The notes below the pieces were generated by a model. The model did no database searches. It saw only the letters and a list, made by a program, of their open reading frames with translations, and had not been told where the DNA came from. The translations under genes were made by a program, and so were the position numbers. This document shows positions 25,422 to 36,827 of a DNA stretch of 64,000 nt, piece by piece. This DNA is from Batrachochytrium dendrobatidis JAM81 (lineage: Eukaryota; Chytridiomycota; Chytridiomycetes; Rhizophydiales): positions 496,001 through 560,000 of the forward strand of contig NW_006281105.1 in the NCBI RefSeq assembly GCF_000203795.2, read 5' to 3'. Each line of letters starts with the position of its first letter. The stretch's first letter is position 1.

Positions 25422-26600
25422 TCACAAAGATTTAGAAGTAGCCGAGTTTTTGAGGTTCCGATTGAGCACAAGCTCTTCGGTGACATGATCCAATGGCTTT
25501 TTTGATTTCCCTTTGCCATCTTTTGAAAATGCTTCGAGAGCAATACCGAAAAACACGACCCCAACTGAGGCCCATTGACCCAACGATACCGCATGGTTAA
25601 AGGTAAAGATGGAAATCAGAATAGAAAACATCTTGCGAGTAACAGTAACAGTGACGAGCACAATTGCACCAAAATTTTCCAACGTATGATATACAAAGCA
25701 TTGGCCGACAGCTCCTGCAAACCCAAAAAGAACAATATCGTTGATTACAGACGGGTGCTGCTGACAGAATGCAATGGCTTCCCATAGCTCATTGGTGTGA
25801 GGATTGAGCGAGGCTGCTCCTTCCATCATGATTCTAAAGATGGGAAAATCGACAAGATAATGCAGCGATAGCTGCGATAGAGTTGGAGATGTCACTTGAA
25901 CAACAGTATCAATAATTGTGTTCGTGTAGGGCGCGATAAGAAGGTATCCTCCCATGAGAGCAAAAGAAACCATATTCATATACACCATCATTGAGGTGCC
26001 GGCAACCTTGAATCTGGAAAAAATGCGATCCTGGGTCGAGTTCATTGAACCATCAAGCAGCAAATTGATACTAAGTAGGAATATGCCAATTGAAGAGCTA
26101 GACACCGGTCCTTTGGAAGGTTTGCTAGAATCTACCGGTTGAAGCATCATGAATGCGGACACACCAATGGTGATGAGAGCAACAACAATGTATTTTTGTA
26201 GTGAAAAAGTGCGACCATAGATTAAAAAGTTCATGAGCATGACAGGAATGAGCTTGCATGACTTGCCGAGCACCAAGGTTGGGTAGTCGATATGTCTTAG
26301 AGCAGCATAACCAAAAGGCGATGCGATCGAGGAAATAAAGCCCAGCAAAACGTAGTTGGATAGCAGCGGTACAGATAGTTTACCTAGCATTTGTCCACGC
26401 ATTTTCATATAGATGAAACCAACGACTACAGCAATCAAGGCCTGACACAGGTTGAGGAAAATAAAGTGACGGAAACGCTTGTCACCGTCATACGTTGCAG
26501 TTGAAACTCGTTCCTGCGTAACACCCCATGTCAAGAAGCAAACGTAGATTCCAGCAACGCATGCAGCCAGTTCAAAATAGCCTTTTCCCTTTGTAACCAT
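25422..26600 (-). CDS. HUT1: UDP-galactose/ER nucleotide-sugar transporter (SLC35B1/HUT1)
   Basis: A single exon. I take the ATG at 26600 (MVTKGKGYFELAACVAGIYV) as the start, because an upstream in-frame extension of 50 residues is basic, polar and unlike the family. The remaining 392 residues form about ten hydrophobic segments. Family blocks are LTWGVTQERV near the N-terminus, PTLVLGKSCKLIPVMLMN in the middle and DGSMNSTQDRIFSRF, all characteristic of the SLC35B1/HUT1 branch of nucleotide-sugar transporters. These work in the ER membrane and are linked to UDP-galactose/UDP-glucose or ATP/ADP exchange and protein folding. The C-terminal tail is lysine-rich (KDGKGKSKKP), but there is no terminal KKxx signal. 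The gene is convergent with PP6 and divergent from the ADCY10-like gene. Confidence 0.87.
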   Translation of the reverse strand: MVTKGKGYFELAACVAGIYVCFLTWGVTQERVSTATYDGDKRFRHFIFLNLCQALIAVVVGFIYMKMRGQMLGKLSVPLLSNYVLLGFISSIASPFGYAALRHIDYPTLVLGKSCKLIPVMLMNFLIYGRTFSLQKYIVVALITIGVSAFMMLQPVDSSKPSKGPVSSSSIGIFLLSINLLLDGSMNSTQDRIFSRFKVAGTSMMVYMNMVSFALMGGYLLIAPYTNTIIDTVVQVTSPTLSQLSLHYLVDFPIFRIMMEGAASLNPHTNELWEAIAFCQQHPSVINDIVLFGFAGAVGQCFVYHTLENFGAIVLVTVTVTRKMFSILISIFTFNHAVSLGQWASVGVVFFGIALEAFSKDGKGKSKKPLDHVTEELVLNRNLKNSATSKSL

Positions 26601-27019
26601 TTTCCAACGATGATGCTGGTATTGGGTTGAAACTTGTGTAAAGTGCTCAAATCTACAAAACTTGTCAAGACGACCACTGCAATCACGTGTATATCGATGC
26701 ACTCTTGTGATCAAGAGTCGATGATGCAGTCGAAGCTGCGTAGCATTCAAAGAATATTATTTTATAAAGCATTCGTTGTAGAATTTGTTTAAATCTCTTC
26801 TGCAATGGCTTGGCATGTGCCAAGCTTGTTGATAAGCCACGGCACGTCCATCTGTTTTGTTCAACGAGTTGGCAACTAAACGTCTGTGTACTGGAGTTGA
26901 ATAAAGTGGTTTGTAATTGGAGTTCCTTGGTTCTTGACTTATTTTAGCTCGAGTATTCGCACGGTTTTGTCTAGAAAAATCATTCGCGACTCCATAAAAC
27001 TTATCCAATCTGCTGTGAC
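26601..27019. promoter_or_regulatory. divergent promoter HUT1/ADCY10-like with CACGTG
   Basis: A 419-bp spacer between divergent starts. It contains TCACGTGT at 26683-26690, an E-box core. Open frames crossing this spacer look like chance extensions of the neighbouring genes. Confidence 0.45.
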
Positions 27020-30000
27020 ATGTCATATCAGAACGAAAGTACATATGTGCCAAAGTTTGTATCAAAACAAGTAAGAGCATACTGTAAGAAAAAGCAGACA
27101 ACTAATGCAACAACCGAGTTGTTACAAAAGCATGGAATAGTTCCTTCTAATGGGACTCGTCGAAGCTCTGAAATGCCAAATCCAAATTCAAATCCAAATC
27201 CAGCACCTCTGGGAAGTCTAGTTTCTCTAGGAAAATTGCGGGTACAATATTCAGGATCTATTCGTGAAAGCACTACCGATGTACATCCAAGTTTATTAGG
27301 AAGCAATGAAAGCATGACTGAATCCCTCACATCAGATTTTGGTAATTTAGACGACCCGCCCGAAACAGAAGAGTCAATTGGAGCGTGTGCAATTATTGAA
27401 ATGGTTGGATATAGTGCTCTTGTCGAACAGCTGTCAAAGTTGAGAAATATTCCATCTCAACTCATTGCTCGCTCACTAGAAAGTTATCTTAGCAAGGTAA
27501 ATACTATTTTCTTGAAATGAAACACTGTGGGCCAAGTATATATTTTGTAGTCGTCCAGATCATGCTTGAAAATCTATCCCAACTTTACAACCCAGATAAA
27601 TTTAGCATATTAGAGTTTGATTTTTACCCTTATTCTTGGAAAATCTAGGTTATTGATATTATTCAAGATTGTCATGGCGATATAGTCACGTAAGAACTTG
27701 CCAGAAACTATACATTGCAAAAAATTTGCTTTAACCCAGATTTGCAGAATGATAGGGGATACCATTCATGTGTACTGGCGAGCATATACTGAGCCAAAAG
27801 TAAGTTCAGTCGGCCATCAAGAGTCGTGGGCTAAAAATACTCAAAACTCGAGTGCTGACAACGAGGATTATTTCCAAGGAGATTCTAAAGAATTCCTATT
27901 CAATGACTCAAACAGATCAAATGCCATCATGTCTGCAATCATTTGCTGTACTCTCTGCGTCAACTTTCTTGGTGAATCTGAAGTATGGGCTCTCGAAGAT
28001 ATATCTCCAGAATTTTCCGGTCTTAAACTCGTTGCACGATGTGTCATTGGGTCAGGAAGTATAATTGATGTGCATGTTGGTGTCCGAGGAATCCACATGG
28101 AGCATCTTTTATTTGGAAGTGCCATGACCACAGCAGTAGACTGCCTAAAAGACAAGATTTTTGAGGGCGAAGTGGCTATTGATTGCAACTCTGCATCTTT
28201 GGTGCAATATCAACTGAAACGACGCGGCATCGTCAAGTTACGCCACGGAGAGCACTCTCAGATTTTGTCGCCACCGGCCGTTGGAATGGCTGAACTTCAG
28301 AACTCAGTGCGATATTTTTCCGATAGTATTATGTATGCCGACTCTACTACCGAACATATCCCTGTATCCACTGTACTGGAGAGCTTTCTTACGGACGGAG
28401 CCGCATTCCATCTACGCGCTCTTCGACGCCAGCGAAAAGGGTTGTCACTGTTTGGAGGATCATGGACACAAACGAGTATTGTTATTGTGAGAATCAAGCC
28501 ACTTTCCAATGAGATGCCCCTTACAGATCAACCCGAAAACGTTAGTCATACTGTATCATCGGTGCTGAAATATTGCCAAATAACTCGAGTGCCAATGGAA
28601 ATTGTACTCCAGCATTGTCGACATCACGGCATGATTCTACATCGAGTTGTTGCTCATCCCGATTTTTCAATATCGCTAGTATGCGCTGTCGGCGGAGTAT
28701 GGTCAAATCTTGAAAATGTATGTATACCTTTTTTCACGTTGAATTCTGTTGCTAGATCTATACACTGCTAGTGCTTTCCAGTACACTCTTAATGAACCTA
28801 GAGAACGACTCATGTTTATTTCTTGAAACAAATCAACTGCCAATAAACATTAGGATCCAGAAGTGGTGGCTGTAAAAACAGCATTGTCAATTCGAGAATC
28901 TATCTTCAAATCTTCAGCAAATGGAAAAGTATGTACCTCATATTTTGTTTCTTCTGGGCGGGCATATGAAGGACTTTTAATCAATAGGCATAGATGTGAC
29001 TTTCGACTTGTTGGAAAATTCACAACTATTGGTCTTAAAATGGTGAGTATGGCTCATTATTGTATTTTAAGCTTTTTTCAAATTCATGGTCAATCTCTAT
29101 CAAGCTAATCATGTTTCTGTTGAGGATACCAAGATAGGGTACATGGCAATGGATGATTCAATATTGGTGGATGAAGCAACATCTGCAAGCTGCAAGTCTA
29201 CTTTCCTTGAAGGATTTTTGTATCCAGTATCTGCAGAGCGGATTCCGCAAATCTTTGCAAATGAATTCAAAATTTCAACATTCATGGCGATTGCTCCGTT
29301 CAATACGGCTGCATACACGTCAAAATCATGTAAAGGGGCACAGGAAACGGCATCAGATAAACCTACCAACACAGATTCTAGCATTGCTTTTCGTCACAAA
29401 CTAGAACGAATTCAACAAATATGCACTGATGTCATAACGTCCGAGGATGCCAAAACCATCTTGATTGAAGGATCTCAAGGTTTGTACATATAAACTGGCT
29501 TGACTATTATTTGATAGATGAACAATGTGGAAATATAGCTGATTAATTTGAAACCACCAGGATACGGCAAAACATTTTTGATAAATCGTACAAAAGAGAT
29601 ACTAGAAAACTCCAGTTTTCTCACTTGTTTTTCAGAATGCAGAGAATATGAAGCGTTTCGACACCCACTGTATCCATATACAATTATCATACCACAATTG
29701 TTTGATTTGATTGATACCGTTTTACCCAACCATATATTCAGCAGTTTTAAAAGTCGAAATATGCTAGCAAAAAACGTGCTCAAATCCGCAAACAATTTGG
29801 CTAAACAGGACATTTCAACTATGCAGACTGCACAAGCACTAAATGCATTAAAGATTTCAAGACTGTTTCCGTCTTTGGCCGAGTCATTGTCAAAACACAG
29901 CACCGATCAGACTGATATTTCTACCTTGGATTCTCAAAATAAACTAGGCGTATCCATGAATAAATCTCACACCACTACAGCCAATCTACCAGTTTCAGCC

Positions 30001-33000
30001 AAAAAAAGTAAATTTTCAACATATTTTCAACGTAAAACTGCTGCGCAAGTAGTTCCTTTGGAAGAAAACAAGACGCTAGACACCCCATTAAACCAATCTG
30101 AAATGATTAAATATGGGGAAATTCGCAAGAGCTCTAGAATAAGCGTTCTTTCAGAAAAAGACTCGTATATTAGTCGAAATGTGTCTGAAGCTTATCGAAA
30201 TGCTCTCATCAGGGCTGGTGAAGATCCAGATGTTACGCTTCCACTTTTAAATGCTCTTATTTTACCAGACATTCCAGATACCAAAGCTACTAAAGATCTG
30301 AAACCAGACAATCGAACCTTTTTGTTATCTAGGCTGATAGTGCGACTCATTAAAAAGATCACTGCAGTCAGGCATCTTGCCATTACTATTGATGATGTAC
30401 ATTGGATGGACTCTGCAAGTTGGCAAATCACTATGCATATTATTCGACAATGTGAAAAGACTGTGATTGTTTTGGCGGCATCAGAGTCACCAGATTATCG
30501 TGCTGCGCTGATTTCACAAGTTAAAAACATGCCGCAAACAGAAGTAATCGAGTTACGCGGCTGGTCAAAAAATAGCATTGAGAGATACATGCACACATCG
30601 TATTCCAGCAGAGCAAAGGAAATTAGCGAGGAGATTATTGATGTTATTAAACTACATTGCGATGGCAACCCATCTTTTATCAAAAACATGTCTCGTTATA
30701 TCGTTGAATCCAACCATGTAACATGTCAAGATGGAAAATTGGTTCTCAATTTACCTCCCCAGGAACTTATAACACGACTTCCAAGCTCCTTTTCTAAACT
30801 GATTATCTGGCAATATGACAATATACGATCTAAAGAGTTTCAGCGATTTTTACGCTGTGCTTCAGTGGTTGGCAGGCATTTTTCTTTGGAGGAAATTGCT
30901 GTTTTATGGAACGATTCGAGTGTACTTGGACACATTGGATCAGTTCAAGCAGATGATCATCAACGACAGACATCAATTCAGCGTTTGGCAGCACTCATTG
31001 TAGTCTATGATATTTTTGGAATGATTGACAAGATTGACATCAAATCTCGGCAAAATGATCCACATTATCCATTCCAAACGGCGTATATGTTTCACCACGG
31101 CATGGCTTATAAAACAATATACACCGAAAAACTAAACGAACAAGAGCGCAAAAATCGACATTTAAAACTTATTCGGTTTTATGAGCGCAATCTTTCTGAC
31201 GAAAATGAGCCTATATTTATTCCATTGATTTGTCTTCATCATCAGAATGCTGGTTTATCTGATCGAATATCTGTATTAAAACGCATCCAGTACATGATGA
31301 TGCTTGGAACATATATTTGCGCGTCTGCTGAAGCCTACATGGAGACTCGAGCAATATTTATTGAAATGGATAAAATCATTGCAGACATGAATATTGCTGA
31401 TGAACTGGGACCTGAAATTCTTGGAGTGCTGCATCTTCGACTTGGAGTTGCCTTTAATCACGGTAAACTCGAGAATATCAACAGGACTCAATGTTTGCGT
31501 CACATACTAATAGCCATAAGTCTACTGAATTACTCTTGGCCAAAAACAAATGTGGAGTGGTGGGCAATGGTATTGAAGCAAAGTTTTAAATGGATGTGGA
31601 AAATGCTGTTTAATATTAAACCTACTATACATTTGATCAATCACGAGCAATGGGAATTACTATTCCACGAAAAACATGTGAAAAATAAGTATTTGGACAG
31701 ACTCGAGCATTTGGAGCCCGCAATAGCTTTAATGTCCAACTACCTGTTTGAAACAGATGCCAGACTACGAGACCAAATTGCATGCAATTCTCTTCATTTG
31801 AATATTTCGTACGGTCTAGGTCATCACGTAGCAGAAGCTCGTATTCGACTACTGATCACATACGCACTGAAAATATGGTTTTCTGGAAAGTTAAAGCTTG
31901 CTCAATTTTTAGCAGATCGATCCATATCCCTACAGAATCAGCTATCCGAAAATACAAACGACACTGTCACTATTACATACAGCACGTTGTATTTGACAGC
32001 ATGCGGTAATTGGACAGATGCTCGGAAATGGGCAATCCGTGGCATGGAGCTCTGCAGCCGTGTCGGTAAGCATAAATTAAATAGATTTGACCAAATATAA
32101 TCAAGTTTTTTTCTAAATATCATAAACAAGATTATAAGTACTCATACTGCCATATGGTTATTCAGGTGATCTTAATGGCTGGTTGATTTGTAGCCATCAA
32201 AGATGCTTTATGCTGATATTTGATGGCCACTTTAAAGAAGCATTAGAACTTGAAAAGCAAAGAGGACACGAATGTCGTATAAGTGATGCGACTATAAAAG
32301 CATTGTGGTCAGATTCTGGTAATACTTTATTTGCAGACTAAAGCAATCAGTCCATCATATTGAATGGTCAAATTAACAGTCCATTTATACTTTGGATTAG
32401 TTATTGCTCAAATTTCAGTGCTTCAGGGTGATACAATGGCAGCCCATCAGTTTTGTGAAAATATGTCTTATAACTATAAATCAGCACCACCTTCATTACG
32501 TATACAGTTTCAAGGCATATTTGCACAACTTGAACTTGCAAAGAAAAACTTTGACAGTTGTCTGGCATGTGTGGAACAAATCATTGAGCTTATTCCAAAA
32601 CTTCATTATTCTAATAATCAAATATTTTACAGTGTGCTACTCAGCGTATTGGCGATGTATTCCATGACTGAGCAAAGCAACACCACAACCATTCGATCAC
32701 GTCGAACATATCACCAGTTTTCTAAAACAGGCCGATCCAAAGCAGTACAAAAATCATTGGCACGAGTATTCACTATGCCATCGGATCAATTACTGATAGA
32801 AAATCAAAATATATCGACCCGACCAGTGACACGTACATTTACTCAAGACAACTATGGTGCACAAATAAAAGGCGTATATCGCAGAATGAGCTTAGATGTT
32901 GCCGAGGTGCCCAGGAGCCTAAATAATCGATCATCATGCGAACCTATGCCGTTGAAGAGCGTGCTTGGTAGTGTTCCAGCTACATTTTCCAAAACACTAT

Positions 33001-33386
33001 CTACGTGCTCAGTATCTGAAGAGTCTACTGCATCATTTAATGTAGATCGCAGTCGTATTAGATTGCTGGGAATGAAAATGATCAGCATTCTTCAGCCATT
33101 TAAAGAGCACGCACTGTGTGAACCTATGCTGTTGCTTACTCGAGGATTAATTCGTGTTTTAGATGGATCAGTCATTTCAAGCCCAATGGACACACCCTCG
33201 GCTTTACGCGACTGGGCACACCGATTTGAGCCAAACAAAACAGGTGATATGCGCTTTATGGTTGGAGTGATGGCTATAAAAAGCTGGCGAATCAGTGGAG
33301 AAGTACAGGAATACGAGCCAGAAAGGCAGCTAGCAACACAAATATTTGTCCATCTTGGAATAGAGAATTGTTTAAAGATTCTGTAA
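27020..33386 (+). CDS. soluble adenylyl cyclase (ADCY10)-like protein with P-loop NTPase and TPR-like tail
   Basis: A large multi-exon gene. The first cyclase half spans the exon 1 end (ACAIIEMVGYSALVEQLSK), a short exon at about 27649-27690 (VIDIIQDCHGDIVT) and the next exon (IGDTIHVYW). It ends with a VHVGVRGIHMEHLLFGSAM segment, as in sAC C1. The second half holds HHGMILHRVVAHPDFSISLV, then SYFVSSGRAYEGLL and FRLVGKFTTIGLKM, matching sAC C2. An NTPase follows: Walker A GSQGYGKT is split by an intron at about 29477-29560, and Walker B-like AITIDDVHWMD lies at about 30378-30410. The rest is a helical TPR-like tail to 33386. In sAC this architecture makes a bicarbonate- and calcium-stimulated cAMP source, important in flagellated cells. 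Several catalytic positions look substituted: the first metal Asp is Glu (IIEMVGY), and the C2 Asn/Arg pair reads Thr/Lys. Activity is therefore uncertain. Domain order strongly supports the family. Confidence 0.82.
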
Positions 33387-33470
33387 ATACTATAGAATAA
33401 TATGTAAATTGAGCCACAAAAAGTTTGTATACCAGCTAATTTCAATTTCAAATACAAATAAGTTGAAAGT

Positions 33471-36400
33471 TTATTTTTTAACTCGTTTGATAAGTGTAGC
33501 AAGTGAGCTAAGTGGGGCGGAAATACGCATGAATGGATGCTAAAAGGTTCAAGAATGTCGTAAGATATAATAAACGGCAATATGAAAAGACTGAATGCAA
33601 ACATACCTCTAGCAGCTGTTCAGTTGTAGAACGCTTGGACACGTCCACCTCGAGACATTTTCCCAGAAAATGTTTAAACTGTTGTGTGATCTTTTCTGGT
33701 TCTTTCAGTGTGGGAGTACCATTTGTTGCAATCAAATACAATGCCTTAAGAGGCTCCTCCTCCAAATAAGGCGGTTCACCTTCAATCATCTCAATGGCCA
33801 TAATGCCAAGAGACCAAACATCCACCTTGTTGCCATACTCTTTTTGCTTGACGACTTCTGGAGCCATCCAATACGGTGTACCAACCATTGTAGCCCTCTT
33901 TGAACGATCGTTGGTTAATTTTGCACAGTATCCAAAATCAGCTGTACACAATCATTGGTGCAATCAGCGTAGCAAATGTGAGTAAATAAAACATATTCCA
34001 TAACAATATACCCGACACTTACTAATTTTAACATGACCTTGTGAGTCCAAAAGCACATTGTCAGATTTGATGTCGCGATGAATGATATTTCGCTTGTGTA
34101 AATGGTCTAGACCTTTGAGAGTCTGATAGAATGCATGGTTCATGACAAAATATAAGTATATTATGCTACCAGCAACAAAACATACTGATTAGATAATACT
34201 GCAGTGCTATACCTCAAAACAAACAGTAGAAATCTGCGGCTCCAGCATTTTGTTGTTATCAATAATATCCGTTAAAGGTCCCCCCTCCATCAACTCCATG
34301 ACGACCCAAAGATCCCCACGCACCAAAAAGCTGTCAAGATAGTTGACAATGTTGGGGTGTTGGCTTTCTCGCATGATCAAAATCTCGTTAACAATAAGTT
34401 CTTTGCGAGGTTGATGAGCAAGGTCGATTTGTTTGATGGCGATTTTATGGTTGGTTACATTGTTGCGTGCAATAAACACAGATCCAGAAGCACTATATAA
34501 AGAAACGTGGTCAAACCCTTGATAACAAAACATAAATACATGGAAAGATGGCTTCAACTAACCCCTGTCCAATTTTTTTGATCTTGGCGTAAAGAGTAGT
34601 AGGATCGCCCTTTGAAACAACAGATCCTATCAAAATAAATTGATACATTTAGCTTGATCAACAAGACAATACCCAACTAACCCTGCACTACTTCTTACTC
34701 AATTTGTCCATAATCTGTGCCTCGGACATAGTGGACAGTCTAGGATCCTTTGGTGGCTTTTTACGTACTTGTGCCACGGGTTCAGACGGTGATGAAGCTT
34801 TTGAAATGTCTTGAGCGATTTTAGATGCAGAAGATAGGTTTGGTCTTTCTTGTGGTAAGTCCTGAATCTCTATGTAAATGACACCATATGACTTTAGCAA
34901 GTAAACACAATATACTGTGCAATAGTTGAACAACAATGCAACTCGACATACTTGGAAGCTGTGGTGGAACAGGACGATCGCCTCTTTCGGAGCGTCCATT
35001 CTATTTATAGCAGTAGTTGGGAAATAAAGACTGAGTATTTCAAAAATAGATACTGTCAAAATGCAAGTATATCATATGTTTATCCTTGAAACATACATAT
35101 GCTTTTTGAGCCAGGCTTCCGTTCACATTTCTTGGCATACTATTATTATGAACGTTGGTATCACTTGTATGAATGGGTCGAGATGCGCTAGATCGACCTT
35201 GTGCGCCTGGAGTGGGAGGAAGGGCACGACCAATTGACTGATAATAAAGCGTGAGGAAATCAGTACGAGTTGTAAAACATTTCAACTAGACATAATCATA
35301 AAATCTAGAATACCTCCATATTCATATCTGCCATGGATGAAGAGCGGTTTGGAGCGCGAAAAGCAGAGGAATTCATAGGTTTGTATAGCGGTGAGGGTTC
35401 TGAATCCGATCGAGTCATGGCTGATTCTGTTGCTGATTCTTGTCGAGAGGGTGCCAAGTTTTCAGTGTAGAATTCGAGCACATCAAGCACAGCTTGTGGA
35501 TTTTTGCTCATTTCTTCTTTGGTAATTTTTGATGTTTCCAAAAGGGTTTTCCATTCTCGGGGTAATCCCTGTTATAATAAACAGTTGTTTCATTAGATAT
35601 TTCAAAATGTGTATGTACCAAGACCATGCAACAGTTGACACAAAGTCGAAGCAGGTCAGTGAACTGGAGTAATTCAAACGTATAACTCACTGTAAATACA
35701 CCATTGTTTGAGTCGAAGCCAACGTGAACATTGTGGCTAAAGTTTGTTGGAGTTGATATTCCTAATGGTGAGCGCTATAGATGAACACAATAATTAGAGA
35801 AAACTACAAATGTATAATTATCAAGCATACAACTTGAATTAGCACGATCTACCTGGTAGACCTCGTCAATCCAAGAGTACAATTCATCGTCAGATTTGAA
35901 TGAAAGAAAATAAGTCTTGTCTTTGGTGACCAACTCTAAGCAGTACTCGCGCATATCAGTTCGTTCAACTCGCTCCACCTCTTTTAAAAAGACTAATGCC
36001 AATGCTTGATGGGATTGTTGCTGTTTAAAATAGCACAAGAAAAACGATTGAATATCAGTAAGCAAGGAAAGTGCTTGACAAACCAGTCATTATCTGATGT
36101 GGTACCAATATGGTAATAGTAGTGAGTTGAAAATGGCTACTGCGACAATGTAAAGCCTCAGCTAATGAATAGTCAAAATTGATTACAAAGATGGACTAGA
36201 GCAATGTCGATCTAATTCAGCAGTATCAACATATATCAAAGAGGATGACAAGCACTATTGGGTGAAGCCCGGCATGAAAACCATTGGAACACCAGTAGCC
36301 AAACATGCACCAAATGGAGAATGCTAGATAAATTCAAGCTAGATACGAGCAATATTGAATACAAAGTACTTGAAGTTTACTAATAAACAGCAGTCAAGTA

Positions 36401-36549
36401 CACAAGTCTTGAAACAATATTCCAACCTCGTTCCTATGAAAGGTCAATGTCTGTTCCCGAAGCACCAGCCATCGCTTAGACCATGTAAAAGACAAGAGAC
36501 CTTCTTCTTTGACTACAACGTTGCCTCGTTTAACAACATATGATGACAT
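33471..36549 (-). CDS. CLA4: PAK/Cla4-type kinase with PH and CRIB domains
   Basis: A multi-exon gene. The start at 36549 ([17 protein letters not shown]) opens a PH domain that continues [19 protein letters not shown]. After an intron of about 400 bp it resumes at about 36023 as [18 protein letters not shown] and [17 protein letters not shown] motif for Cdc42/Rac follows ([16 protein letters not shown], about 35750-35705). A proline-rich, disordered linker precedes the kinase domain. Kinase landmarks are SGSVFIAR (glycine loop), AIKQIDL (catalytic Lys), [17 protein letters not shown] and GTPYWMAPE. The last exon ends [17 protein letters not shown] and stops at 33471. PH-CRIB-kinase is the fungal Cla4 layout. 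Such kinases act downstream of Cdc42 in polarity, septation and actin control. All key catalytic residues are present. Confidence 0.88.
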
Positions 36550-36827
36550 TCTAAGACAATGAGTTGATAAGACAATTCAAATCTGAATGCGAGTCTTGCA
36601 GTTATAATAAGAAATAGTAAAACTCGAAAGTGGCAAAACGCCATCTGGAATGAAACCGCACTTTTTAACCTGAGGAGGGCCGCAAGCAAGTCAAGTATTG
36701 CATACACACGACGACAAGAACAGGACGAGATTGAACAGGACAAGAACAGGACAAGAACAGGAGAACAAGATTGGACAGAAGAACAAGAACAACACACGAC
36801 AACACACAAGATTCAACAAGACAGAAT
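36550..36827. promoter_or_regulatory. divergent promoter PAK/CHMP7 with AGGACAAGAAC repeats
   Basis: A 278-bp spacer between two divergent starts. On the + strand, 36709-36795 is an asymmetric purine/C tract built from variants of ACAAGAACAGG and ACAAGATTGGACAG, then GAACAAGAAC. This will be the 5' leader of CHMP7 or its core promoter. Confidence 0.5.

Noticed and set aside
26601..26750. N-terminal extension of HUT1 to 26750
   Set aside because: The extra 50 residues are basic, non-hydrophobic and outside the family. The ATG at 26600 starts directly at the first membrane segment.
26757..27101. Minus-strand frame of 114 codons over the ADCY10-like start
   Set aside because: It overlaps the divergent promoter and exon 1 on the other strand and has no recognisable content.
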